This document shows positions 34,882 to 43,529 of a DNA stretch of 64,000 nt, one piece after another (within the stretch, counting starts at the first letter, position 1; every line of letters begins with the position of its first letter). The stretch lies in NCBI RefSeq assembly GCF_002940005.1, contig NZ_MDEF01000006.1. The stretch is one strand, 5' to 3'. Under the pieces are notes generated by a model. The model was not told where the DNA came from, made no database searches, and saw only the letters and a list, made by a program, of their open reading frames with translations. The translations under genes and the position numbers were made by a program. The stretch is from Xanthomonas hortorum (GTDB taxonomy: Bacteria; Pseudomonadota; Gammaproteobacteria; Xanthomonadales; Xanthomonadaceae).

Positions 34882-36369
34882 ATGAGCACCGCGCGCACCA
34901 GCATTTCGTATGCGTTTGCCAAGCGTCACGGCGTGGTGCTGCTCGGCAGCGACAGCGCTGCGCAGATCGGCCTGCGCGAAGGTGGCGATGTGCAGGCCTT
35001 GATCGAGCTGCGTCGTGCGCTCGGGCTGCCGTTGCAGGTACGCACCTTGGCGCCATCGGTGTTCGACCGGCATGTGTCGGAGATCTACGCCGATGCCGGC
35101 ATGGAGCAGGGCGTGCAGGTGGAGGCGCTGGATCTGCACGGCAGCCTGGATTCGTTGATCGACGAGATTCCCACTGCCGATCTGCTCGACAGCCAGGACG
35201 ATGCGCCGATCATCCGTTTGATCAACGGCATCATCGCCGAGGCTGCGCGCCTGGGCGCCTCGGACGTGCATCTGGAATCCTACGAATCGCGCTTGCGCGT
35301 GCGGCTGCGCGTGGATGGCGTGATGCGCGAAGCGGCGACCTTGCCCGGACGCATCGCCCCGCTGCTGGTGTCGCGCGTGAAGGTGATGGCACGCCTGGAT
35401 ATCGCCGAAAAACGCATTCCGCAAGATGGCCGCGTGTCGTTGGTGATGGGCGCCAAAGCGTTGGACGTACGTGTCTCCACGCTGCCTACGCGCAGCAGCG
35501 AGCGCGTGGTGCTGCGAATCCTGGACAAGGAGCAGGGCACGTTGTCGTTGACGCAGTTAGGCATGCCGCCGGCGGTGATGCACACCGTGCAGCGCGCCTT
35601 GCAGGTGCCCAACGGCATCGTGTTGGTGACCGGCCCGACCGGTTCGGGCAAGACCACCACGCTGTATGCGGCGCTGAGCCTGCTCAACGATGGCTCGCGC
35701 AATATCCTCACGGTGGAAGACCCGGTGGAATACGCCATTGATGGCGTCGGCCAGACCCAGGTCAACGCGCGCGTGGGCATGACGTTTGCGGCTGGCTTGC
35801 GCGCGATCCTGCGGCAGGACCCGGACGTGGTGATGATCGGCGAGATCCGCGATACCGAGACCGCGCAGATTGCCGTGCAGGCCAGTTTGACCGGCCACCT
35901 GGTGCTGTCCACCGTGCACACCAACGATGCGGTGGGCGCGGTCACGCGCCTGCGCGATATGGGCATCGAACCGTTTCTGCTCGCATCGAGCCTGCGGTTG
36001 ATTCTGGCGCAGCGGTTGGTGCGGCGCCTGTGCACGCAGTGCCGCGCACCGCGCCCGCTGGATGCCGGCACGCGCCAGATGTTGGATGCCACGGACGCGG
36101 CAACGATCTACAGCGCAGTGGGCTGCCCGGCCTGCCATCACAGCGGTTATGCCGGGCGCGTGGGCATCTACGAAGCCATTGTGGTGGACGATGCAATGCG
36201 GCGCCTGATCGGCGACAACGCCGATGAAGATGCGTTGGCGGCGGTCGCCTTGGCACGCGCACCGCGCCTGGGCGATGCCGCGCGCGCGGCGGTGCTGCAA
36301 GGTCTCACCACACTGGAAGAAGCGCTGCGCGTCACCCGCCAGCAGGACGATGTGCATGCCACGGTTTGA
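34882..36369 (+). CDS. xcsE: Type II secretion ATPase E (Xcs system)
   Basis: XcsE is the cytosolic motor ATPase. The 495-aa product has an N-terminal N1E-type domain, Walker A G251-PTGSGK257-TT, the Asp box (NILTVEDPVEY), Walker B (DPDVVMIGEIRD), the His box (GHLVLSTVHTNDA) and the tetracysteine zinc motif C384-x2-C387 ... C415-x2-C418. All motifs expected of a functional GspE are present. Its 3' end overlaps xcsF by 14 bases. Confidence 0.96.
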   Translation: MSTARTSISYAFAKRHGVVLLGSDSAAQIGLREGGDVQALIELRRALGLPLQVRTLAPSVFDRHVSEIYADAGMEQGVQVEALDLHGSLDSLIDEIPTADLLDSQDDAPIIRLINGIIAEAARLGASDVHLESYESRLRVRLRVDGVMREAATLPGRIAPLLVSRVKVMARLDIAEKRIPQDGRVSLVMGAKALDVRVSTLPTRSSERVVLRILDKEQGTLSLTQLGMPPAVMHTVQRALQVPNGIVLVTGPTGSGKTTTLYAALSLLNDGSRNILTVEDPVEYAIDGVGQTQVNARVGMTFAAGLRAILRQDPDVVMIGEIRDTETAQIAVQASLTGHLVLSTVHTNDAVGAVTRLRDMGIEPFLLASSLRLILAQRLVRRLCTQCRAPRPLDAGTRQMLDATDAATIYSAVGCPACHHSGYAGRVGIYEAIVVDDAMRRLIGDNADEDALAAVALARAPRLGDAARAAVLQGLTTLEEALRVTRQQDDVHATV

Positions 36370-37552
36370 TTACACCGTGCTCGATCTGCACGGGCACAGC
36401 CGCCAGGGCGTGATCACTGCCGACAACGCACAGAGTGCGCGTGCGCAGCTGGAACAGCGGCAGTGGGTACCGGTGCGCGTGGAGGTGGCTGCTGCGACCA
36501 GCAGCGTGCGGCCGGCGCGTTTCAGCGGCAAGGATCTGGTGCTGTTCACCCGCCAGCTCGCCACGCTGGTGGAGACTGCGCCGCTGGAAGAAGCGCTGCG
36601 CACCATCGGCACCCAGTCCGAACGCCGCGGCGTGCGCCGGGTTACCAGCCAGACGCACGGGCTGGTGGTCGAAGGCTTCCGTCTGTCCGATGCGATGACA
36701 CGCCAGGGCAACGCGTTTCCGCCGCTGTATCGCGCGATGGTGGCCGCGGGCGAAAGCGCCGGTGCGTTGCCGCAGGTGCTGGAGCGGTTGGCGGATCTGT
36801 TGGAGCGGCAGGCGCAGGTGCGCAGCAAGTTGCAGTCTGCACTGGTCTACCCGGCGGCGTTGGCCTTGACCGCCGGTGCGGTGGTGATCGTGCTGATGAC
36901 CTTCGTGGTGCCCAAGGTGGTGGACCAGTTCGATTCGATGGGGCGTGCGTTGCCGTTGCTGACGCGCATGGTGATTGGCGTGTCGAACTTTCTGTTGCAT
37001 GCAGGCATTCCGTTGCTGATTGCGTTGGTCATTGCGGTGATCGCAGCGCTGCGGTTGCTCAAACGCCCGGAGCTGCGCCTGGCGGCCGACCGTGCGGTGC
37101 TGCGCGCGCCCTTGCTCGGCCGGTTGATCCGCGATCTGCACGCCGCACGCATGGCGCGCACCCTGGCCATCATGGTCAACAGCGGGCTGCCGTTGATGGA
37201 AGGCTTGATGATCGCCGCGCGCACCGTCGACAACCGCGCGTTGCGGCTGGCCACCGACAACATGGTCACCGCGATTCGTGAGGGCGGCAGCCTGGCTGCG
37301 GCGATGAAGCGGGCGGGCGTGTTTCCACCGACGCTGTTGTACATGGCCTCCAGCGGCGAAAACAGCGGGCGCCTGGCGCCGATGCTGGAACGCGCCGCCG
37401 ATTATCTGGAGCGCGAATTCGAGTCGTTCACCACCGCGGCGATGAGCCTGCTGGAGCCGGCCATCATCGTGCTGCTCGGCGGCGTGGTGGCGGTGATCGT
37501 GCTGTCGATCCTGCTGCCCATCCTGCAATTCAACACCCTCGCGCTTGGTTGA
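36356..37552 (+). CDS. xcsF: Type II secretion inner-membrane platform protein F
   Basis: This 398-aa polytopic protein has two GspF domains and three strong membrane segments (around residues 165-190, 215-240 and 370-395). Typical text includes LVLFTRQLATLVETAPLEEALRTI and the repeat of it, RMARTLAIMVNSGLPLMEGLMIA. It anchors the ATPase-platform complex. Start ATG 36356 lies inside xcsE. Confidence 0.95.
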   Translation: MPRFDYTVLDLHGHSRQGVITADNAQSARAQLEQRQWVPVRVEVAAATSSVRPARFSGKDLVLFTRQLATLVETAPLEEALRTIGTQSERRGVRRVTSQTHGLVVEGFRLSDAMTRQGNAFPPLYRAMVAAGESAGALPQVLERLADLLERQAQVRSKLQSALVYPAALALTAGAVVIVLMTFVVPKVVDQFDSMGRALPLLTRMVIGVSNFLLHAGIPLLIALVIAVIAALRLLKRPELRLAADRAVLRAPLLGRLIRDLHAARMARTLAIMVNSGLPLMEGLMIAARTVDNRALRLATDNMVTAIREGGSLAAAMKRAGVFPPTLLYMASSGENSGRLAPMLERAADYLEREFESFTTAAMSLLEPAIIVLLGGVVAVIVLSILLPILQFNTLALG

Positions 37553-37580
37553 GCGCGGCCGCTTATCCTTGGAGATCCTC

Positions 37581-38045
37581 ATGCAGTCCATCCATCCTCG
37601 TGCACGCATCGGCTCGCTCACATCGCGCGGGCGCATGCGCGGCTTCACCCTGGTCGAGTTGATGGTGGTGATCGTCATCATCGGCCTGCTCGCCACCGTG
37701 GTGATGATCAACGTGATGCCCAGCCAGGACCGCGCAATGGTCGAAAAAGCGCGTGCCGACGTGGCGGTGCTGGAGCAGGCGCTGGAAACCTATCGCCTGG
37801 ACAACCTCGGCTACCCGAGCACCGAACAGGGCTTGCAGGCCCTGCTCAACGCGCCGAGCGGATTGACCCGGCCTGAGCGGTATCGGCAGGGTGGCTATAT
37901 CCGCCGCCTGCCGGAAGACCCGTGGGGCCATGCGTATCAGTACCGTCGCCCGGGTCGCAGTGGTGGCTTCGATGTATATTCGTTCGGCGCCGATTGCGTG
38001 GAAGGCGGCGACGCCGACAATGCCGATATCGGCAACTGGCGCTGA
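37581..38045 (+). CDS. xcsG: Major pseudopilin G
   Basis: The 154-aa product has a type IV prepilin signal RMRG|FTLVELMVVIVIIGLLA with Glu at +5, and a C-terminal Ca-site region ending DNADIGNWR as in GspG. The leader before the cleavage site is unusually long (about 20 residues) from ATG 37581; this ATG is preferred to 37545 because of the TTGGAGA site eight bases upstream. It is the main subunit of the pseudopilus. Confidence 0.95.
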   Translation: MQSIHPRARIGSLTSRGRMRGFTLVELMVVIVIIGLLATVVMINVMPSQDRAMVEKARADVAVLEQALETYRLDNLGYPSTEQGLQALLNAPSGLTRPERYRQGGYIRRLPEDPWGHAYQYRRPGRSGGFDVYSFGADCVEGGDADNADIGNWR

Positions 38046-38054
38046 GTTGCAACG

Positions 38055-38555
38055 GTGCTCGCGCAAACGGCCACTGCAAGACCATCACCGGTGCGCATGT
38101 CGCCTGCGCGCACGCGCGGCTTCACCTTGCTCGAACTGCTCGCGGTGCTGGTGATCACCGCACTTGCGAGCACGCTGGTGGTGATGACCTTGCCGGATAC
38201 GCGGCGCGATCTGCACGACCAGGCCGATGCGTTGGCCAGCGCCCTGCTGCACGCACGCGACGAGGCGATCCTGAGCCTTCGTATGGTCGAGGTGACTGTC
38301 GATGCCGGTGGTTATGCGTTTCGACGCCAGGCGCAGCAGCGTTGGGTGCCACTGGAGGAGAAACCCTTTACCGCACTGCGTTGGCCAGCTGGCGTGCAGA
38401 CCGCGTTGCCGGTTGGCGGCACCCAACTGAGCGTGCGTTTCGATCCTACCGGCGCGGCGACGCCGCAACGCATCGCGCTGGCTGACGGTCAACAGCAGGT
38501 GCAGGTCCTGGTGGATGCAGCCGGCGTGGTGCGGGTCGATGCGCCACAACGCTAA
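38055..38555 (+). CDS. xcsH: Minor pseudopilin H
   Basis: The 166-aa product uses a GTG start at 38055; an in-frame ATG at 38097 would leave only a 7-residue leader before the cleavage Gly and is the other candidate. The prepilin signal is TRG|FTLLELLAVLVITALAS. The DEAILSLRMVEVTVDAGGYAF body matches GspH. Its end overlaps xcsI by 17 bases. Confidence 0.9.
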   Translation: MLAQTATARPSPVRMSPARTRGFTLLELLAVLVITALASTLVVMTLPDTRRDLHDQADALASALLHARDEAILSLRMVEVTVDAGGYAFRRQAQQRWVPLEEKPFTALRWPAGVQTALPVGGTQLSVRFDPTGAATPQRIALADGQQQVQVLVDAAGVVRVDAPQR

Positions 38556-38919
38556 TCGCCATGACAGCGCCGGATTTTCGCTGCTCGAACTGATGGTCGC
38601 GCTGGCGATCTTCGGCATGGCCGTGGTTGGCTTGCTGAATTTGTCCGGCGAAAGCACGCGCACTGCCGTGGTGCTGGAAGAGCGTGCGTTGGCTGCGGTG
38701 GTCGCAGAGAATCAGGCAATCGAAGCGATGCTGGCGCCCACGGCCGCAGCGCTGGCACCGGCGAATGGGCAGGAGATATTGGGTGGCCGCACCTGGGACT
38801 GGCAGCGAAAGTCGATGCCGGCCGGCGGCGCAGGCATTGTGCGGATCCAGGTGCAGGTGCGGGCCGCAGCGCAGACGCAGGAAATCGCCAGCCTCAGCGT
38901 CTTGCGGAGCGCGGAATGA
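38539..38919 (+). CDS. xcsI: Minor pseudopilin I
   Basis: The 126-aa product has the signal SAG|FSLLELMVALAIFGMAVVG. The AENQAIEAM segment and the WDWQR motif are as in GspI (AENQ; W-x-W-x). GspI starts the I-J-K tip complex of the pseudopilus. The start inside xcsH gives the usual short leader. Confidence 0.92.
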   Translation: MRHNANRHDSAGFSLLELMVALAIFGMAVVGLLNLSGESTRTAVVLEERALAAVVAENQAIEAMLAPTAAALAPANGQEILGGRTWDWQRKSMPAGGAGIVRIQVQVRAAAQTQEIASLSVLRSAE

Positions 38920-39539
38920 TGCGCGCACATCGCAGCGCAGGGATCACCCGTGGCAGCGCGGGCTTCACCTTGATCGAGCTGCTGGTCGCACTGGCGGTGT
39001 TCGCACTGGTGGCGGTCGCGGCAGTGGCGGTGATGCGGCAGAGCATCGATCAGCGCGATGCGGTACGTGCGCGCCTGCAGCAGATTCGCGAGTTTCAACT
39101 TGCGCATGGTCTGCTGCGCAGCGATCTGCAACAGGCCGCTGTGCGGCGCACGCGCAACAGCGTGGGCGGTGCTGCACGCACCGCGTTCGTCGCAAGCCCG
39201 CCCGGTGCGCCCGGGCCCTTGTTCGGTTTTGTGCGGCGCGGCTGGAGCAATCCGGATCAGGCGCCGCGTGCGTCGTTGCAGTACGTGGAATACCGCGTGG
39301 TCGATGGACGCCTGGAGCGCAGTGCACGCCCCGCACTCGATGGCGCAGTTGCCGGCACGCCGCAGGTGGTGCTGCGCGGTGTGCGCTCGGCGGTGGTGGG
39401 GTTTCACTATCGCGCGCAATGGAGCGATGGCTGGAGTGGCGGGCTCGAAGCATTGCCGGATGCGATCTCGCTGGAGCTGGACCTGGAGCAATGGGGCCGC
39501 GTGCGTCAGCTGTTCGTGCTGCCGGAGGGACGCGGATGA
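38916..39539 (+). CDS. xcsJ: Minor pseudopilin J
   Basis: The 207-aa product has the signal SAG|FTLIELLVALAVFALVA, the FQLAHGLLRSDLQQ and FGFVRRGWSNPDQAPRASLQYVEYRV segments, all characteristic of GspJ. It overlaps xcsI by 4 bases (ATGA) and xcsK by 4 bases. Confidence 0.93.
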   Translation: MMRAHRSAGITRGSAGFTLIELLVALAVFALVAVAAVAVMRQSIDQRDAVRARLQQIREFQLAHGLLRSDLQQAAVRRTRNSVGGAARTAFVASPPGAPGPLFGFVRRGWSNPDQAPRASLQYVEYRVVDGRLERSARPALDGAVAGTPQVVLRGVRSAVVGFHYRAQWSDGWSGGLEALPDAISLELDLEQWGRVRQLFVLPEGRG

Positions 39540-40528
39540 AAGCCTTGAACGCAGGGACGCAGCAACGCGGCGTCGCACTGCTGACGGTGTTGTTGCTGGT
39601 CGCAGTGATGACGCTGCTGATGGTGGCGGTGCTGGACGATCTGCGCTTCGGTCTGCGTCGTAGCGGCAATGGCGAGGCGATGACGCAGGCGCAGTGGTAC
39701 GCGCTGGGCACCGAAACCATTGCGCGGCAACGTCTGCAGGCATTGGCCAGGCGCGACCCGATGCGCACCACGCTGGAGGGCGGCTGGAACGATCAACCGA
39801 TCACCTTCCCGCTGGACGATGGCGCGGTGAGCGTGCGTCTGCGCGACCGCGGCGGCTGCTTCAATCTCAACAGTGTGGTCGCCGGCGCTCCCGAGCAATG
39901 GCAACGCAACGACGAGGGCGCACGCCAATACATCGCGTTGCTGCAGGTGCTCGGCATCGCGCCGCAACAGGCGCAGGCATTGAGCGATGCGCTGGTGGAC
40001 TGGATCGACAGCGACAGCCAGCCCGGTGCGCGGGGCGCCGAAGACGATCGTTACCTGCAACTGGCAGTGCCGTTGCGCACCGGGGCGTCCTTGCTGGCCG
40101 GCGTCAGCGAACTGCGCGCCATCGCCGGCTATACGCCGCAGGTGATCGCGCAATTACGGCCGTATCTGTGTGCATTGCCGGAGGGGCGCTTGTCGCCGAT
40201 CAATATCAATACGCTCAGCCTGGAAGATGCACCGGTGCTGGTGGCGCTCACCGAAGGCGCGTTGGAGTTGCCAGCTGCACGACGCGTCATTGCCGCGCGG
40301 CCGGCCGGAGGATGGCGCGACGCCAAGACGTTCCTGAGCCAGCCTGCGCTGATACAGGCCGAGCCTTCCAACGCCGTGTTGGAACAATTCGCACTACGCA
40401 CCAGCTATTTTTCCCTCTACAGCCAGGTCGACCATGCCGGCGCGCAGGTCATGCTGGATGCCTTGTTGCAGCAAGATCCTGCGGGGCGTGTGCTGCTGGT
40501 GGCACGCCAATGGAGTTCCGACGAATGA
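39536..40528 (+). CDS. xcsK: Pseudopilus tip protein K
   Basis: This 330-aa tip protein has the signal QRG|VALLTVLLLVAVMTLLM, lacking Glu at +5 as is normal for GspK. The large globular domain carries RDRGGCFNLNSVV, ALVDWIDSDSQPGARGAEDDRY and SPININTLSLEDAPVLVAL (helix-hairpin-like SAM domains). The overlap with xcsJ is ATGA. Confidence 0.94.
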   Translation: MKALNAGTQQRGVALLTVLLLVAVMTLLMVAVLDDLRFGLRRSGNGEAMTQAQWYALGTETIARQRLQALARRDPMRTTLEGGWNDQPITFPLDDGAVSVRLRDRGGCFNLNSVVAGAPEQWQRNDEGARQYIALLQVLGIAPQQAQALSDALVDWIDSDSQPGARGAEDDRYLQLAVPLRTGASLLAGVSELRAIAGYTPQVIAQLRPYLCALPEGRLSPININTLSLEDAPVLVALTEGALELPAARRVIAARPAGGWRDAKTFLSQPALIQAEPSNAVLEQFALRTSYFSLYSQVDHAGAQVMLDALLQQDPAGRVLLVARQWSSDE

Positions 40529-41613
40529 GTACCACCTTGCTGTTGCTGACCACCGATGCCGCTGCGCAAGCCATTGCCGTGCGCGTCGATGCGCACTGCC
40601 AGGTGCTGTCGCAACGCGCAGCCAGCGCGCCGTTTGAAGCGTCTGCACGCTGCGTGCTGGTGGTGCCGGGCGTGGACGTGCAGTTGCGCTGGCTGACATT
40701 GCCGGACCGCAGCACCGCGCAATCGATAGCCGCCGCACGCCTGCAACTGGCCGAGCATCTGGCCGTGGAGACGCAGACCTTGCATGTGGTGATCGCCGAG
40801 ACTGCCGAAGCCGATGGCACGCGCCTGGTGGCTGCGGTGGAGAGCGCGGTGATGCAGCAGTGGTTGGCGCGCGCAGCGCAGCTAGGCGTCACCCCCGATG
40901 CCGTGGTGCCGGATTGCCTGCTGCTGGAGCCCGGTGCCGACGGTGCGGCGGCAGTGATGGACTGGGATGGCCGTTGGCTGATCCGTGCCGCAGGCCTGGC
41001 CTGCAGCCTGGAGCCCGAGGCTGCACGCATGCTGCTGGGCGAGCGCGCACCGGTACAGCCGCTAACGCCTGATCCTGCGCTTGCGAATGCCTGCTTTGCC
41101 CGATGTGCCACACACGCGCCGATCAATCTGCTTCAGCAGGCATTTGCTGCAAAGCCGGCCACTGCGCAGATGGTCACGCCGCGTCGTCTTGCGGCGTTGG
41201 CCGCGCTGGTGTTGCTGTCGCCACTGTTGCTGATGCTGGCGCAGACGCTGCGCTACGAGATCGGTGCGCGCACGCTGCAGTCGCGCGCCGCCGCGCAGTT
41301 GGGCGTGCACGACGCAGCGGCGTTGCCGGCAGCGCTGCACGCACGTCGGCATGCGGGTGCGGCGGTCGATACCCTGGCGGTGCAGCTCGGCAGCTTGTTC
41401 GCCGCGGTCGATGCCATTCCCGCTGCCGAACTGGATCAGCTCGATTATCAGTCGGCACAGCCGTTGCGGGCCACACTGCTGCATACCGATGCCGCCAGCG
41501 TGCAGCAACTTTCCGCGCTGCTGGCAGAGGCCGGATGGAAAGTGCAACCAGGCACCAGCCAGAGCGAGGACGATCGCCTGCGCACGCCGTTCGTGCTGGA
41601 GCCAGTGCAATGA
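40525..41613 (+). CDS. xcsL: Type II secretion protein L
   Basis: The 362-aa product has a cytoplasmic actin-like domain (about 1-210; CVLVVPGVDVQLRWLTLP), one membrane segment (about 218-240, LAALAALVLLSPLLLML) and a periplasmic ferredoxin-like domain. It bridges XcsE and XcsM. Both ends have 4-base overlaps. Confidence 0.92.
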   Translation: MSTTLLLLTTDAAAQAIAVRVDAHCQVLSQRAASAPFEASARCVLVVPGVDVQLRWLTLPDRSTAQSIAAARLQLAEHLAVETQTLHVVIAETAEADGTRLVAAVESAVMQQWLARAAQLGVTPDAVVPDCLLLEPGADGAAAVMDWDGRWLIRAAGLACSLEPEAARMLLGERAPVQPLTPDPALANACFARCATHAPINLLQQAFAAKPATAQMVTPRRLAALAALVLLSPLLLMLAQTLRYEIGARTLQSRAAAQLGVHDAAALPAALHARRHAGAAVDTLAVQLGSLFAAVDAIPAAELDQLDYQSAQPLRATLLHTDAASVQQLSALLAEAGWKVQPGTSQSEDDRLRTPFVLEPVQ

Positions 41614-42086
41614 GTGCAGGTCTGCAACGCGGGATGCAGTGGTGGCAGACGCGTGCGCCGCGCGAGCGGGTGATGCTGGGCGTGATGTGCGCCGCAGTGG
41701 CCGCGTTCGTCGGCTGGTATGCGCTTTACCTGCCACTGCGGCACTGGCGCGTACAGGCGCAGGCGCGTTACGCAGATGCGGCGCAGCTGGTACTGGATGC
41801 ATCCGTGCAGACGTCGGCAACCAAGCGTCCCACCGCAGCGGGCACAGCGGCGCTGGCCGAGATCATCGCAAGCAGCGCACGCGATGCCGGTGTCGGCATC
41901 ACCTCGCAACAGCGCAGCGCTGCGGGCCGGTTGGAGGTGCAGATCGATGCGGTGAGCGCCACCACCTTGTTCGCCTGGCTGGAACGGCTGCGGCAAGCGC
42001 ATGGCCTGGCACCGACGCAGCTGAGCATCGTGCGCGATCAGGGCCAACTGCGGGTACGCTGCGGATTTGCGGAGCCCGCACCGTGA
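41610..42086 (+). CDS. xcsM: Type II secretion protein M
   Basis: This 158-aa bitopic protein has a cytoplasmic N-terminus (WWQTRAPRERVML), one membrane segment (about 24-42) and a periplasmic ferredoxin-like domain (FAWLERLRQAHGLAPTQLSIV). It partners XcsL. The stop overlaps the GTG of xcsN by 4 bases. Confidence 0.92.
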   Translation: MSAGLQRGMQWWQTRAPRERVMLGVMCAAVAAFVGWYALYLPLRHWRVQAQARYADAAQLVLDASVQTSATKRPTAAGTAALAEIIASSARDAGVGITSQQRSAAGRLEVQIDAVSATTLFAWLERLRQAHGLAPTQLSIVRDQGQLRVRCGFAEPAP

Positions 42087-42802
42087 CGCGCACGCGTTGG
42101 ATTTTGGTATTTGCACTGATGTTATTGGTCGCGCTGCTGGCATGGCTGCCACTGCGCCTGGTGTTGCCACGCGAGGGGCTGCCGTTTTCGGTGCTGGACG
42201 TGGAAGGGCCGGTGTGGGCCGGCACGTTGCGACAGGTGCAATGGCAAGGCATCGCATTCGGCGATGTCGCGGTGCGGCCACGCGTCTGGCCGTTGTGGCG
42301 TGGCGAGCGCCAGGTGCACCTGCAGGCCACGCAGCTGCAAGTGCTGCTGGTGGATGGCACGCAACACGGCATTCGCGATGCGCAGGGGCAGTTGTTGGTA
42401 CGCCAGCCTGCGGGGATGACCTTGATCGATCTGGCATTGGAACTGCAGCAGGTCGATCTGCTGTTCGATGCCACCCGTTGCGTGCAGGCGCGTGGGCGGG
42501 TGAGCCTGCAACTGCTGCCGAGTGGGGCGGGCGAGCTGCCGGGTTTGCCGCCGCTGCGGTTATCCGGGCAACCGGTGTGCGTGGACGACACCGCAGTGCT
42601 GACACTGCTGCCGGACGCCGCGCTGCCTGCAGGCGTGCAGGCCAACGCGCAGCTGCAACTGTGGCGCGACGGACGTTGGCAGCTGCAGTCGCGCGTCGAT
42701 CCCGGTCAGGACGCGGTGCTGGGCGTGGGCCTGCAACTGCTGGGCTTTGCCGCCACGCCGGAGCGCATGTTGTTGCGCATCGATCAGGGGCAATTGCGCT
42801 GA
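42083..42802 (+). CDS. xcsN: Type II secretion protein N
   Basis: The 239-aa product starts at GTG and has an N-terminal membrane anchor (about 5-24) and a periplasmic body typical of GspN (FSVLDVEGPVWAGTLRQVQWQG, LPLRLSGQPVCVDD-like). It is the last gene of the operon. GspN is present in only part of the T2SS family. Confidence 0.9.
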   Translation: MTRTRWILVFALMLLVALLAWLPLRLVLPREGLPFSVLDVEGPVWAGTLRQVQWQGIAFGDVAVRPRVWPLWRGERQVHLQATQLQVLLVDGTQHGIRDAQGQLLVRQPAGMTLIDLALELQQVDLLFDATRCVQARGRVSLQLLPSGAGELPGLPPLRLSGQPVCVDDTAVLTLLPDAALPAGVQANAQLQLWRDGRWQLQSRVDPGQDAVLGVGLQLLGFAATPERMLLRIDQGQLR

Positions 42803-42916
42803 GCGGGGCTTCGCAGCTTACGCACCGGGTGATCGGTCTTCTGCACCATTAGCGTGCATGCGTGATGGCCTGTGTCTTCGTCCAGGCCGACTTGATGGCG
42901 CGCACAGCTAGCCTGC

Positions 42917-42930
42917 TGACAACGTTGTCG
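42917..42930. promoter_or_regulatory. Palindromic operator, NagQ-like (LacI family)
   Basis: TGACAACGTTGTCG contains the perfect palindrome GACAACGTTGTC. An almost identical 20-bp palindrome precedes the other TonB receptor of the locus (58891-58910). The centre CG within AACGTT is typical of LacI-family operators, and NagQ, encoded at 55250, is the obvious candidate to bind. Confidence 0.6.
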
Positions 42931-43235
42931 GCGTAGCGCCGCTTGTAGTCATTGCAGCAGTCAGCTGGTTGCGTTGGTGAGACATCGACGCCGCTTTCGA
43001 CACGCAGGAACGCCTGAATATGGACTGTGACGCAGCTTCCAGCGAATGCGGTGCGTCTGGCACATTTCGCCTGGAACAAAAATTGGTCTGGTAATGGCGA
43101 ATTGGTCATTGACTGGTCCTGTGACAACGATACCCGGGATGCACCCGAATGATCCTGAGCGCACCCATAAAAACCCTTGAATAAAGGATATGGCTCCAGT
43201 CACGAGGAGCGATCAAACACTTTCGACAGTGACTG

Positions 43236-43264
43236 TTGACAGAATCTTTTAAAGACCATAAGAA
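43236..43264 (+). promoter_or_regulatory. Putative promoter of the TonB receptor gene
   Basis: A perfect TTGACA -35 (43236-43241) is followed after 17 bases by TAAGAA (43259-43264), leaving a leader of about 260 bases before the receptor start. Confidence 0.45.
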
Positions 43265-43529
43265 TCAAATCCACTGAATTGGTATTTGCCAGTCAGGGCC
43301 GTTGATCAGCAATGGCACGCGATGTCCGTCCTGGGAGGGAGGCGGCATCGGCACCCACGGGGGGCCGTACGGGGTGCGTCTCAAACAGCAGATCGCAGGC
43401 GGTTCCGGATGTCCGGGACTGGGGGCCTGTGCGCGTGTGGGTGGGTTGCCCAACGCCGGGATCTGTCATCGCTGATCGATCGGAATGCCAGTCGCGTCGT
43501 CGTCCAGCCATTCCACCTCAGGATCTCCC

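Larger units (their letters stand above)
42803..43529. other. Long upstream region of the TonB receptor gene, no gene seen
   Basis: This 727-base stretch is less GC-rich than its surroundings. It contains a 12-bp perfect palindrome (42918-42929) and a promoter-like pair (43236-43264). A 92-codon minus-strand frame (42849-43127) has no recognisable protein features. Confidence 0.6.

Noticed and set aside
42849..43127. 92-codon minus-strand frame between xcsN and the TonB receptor
   Set aside because: No start context or recognisable fold, and it covers the operator-like palindrome.
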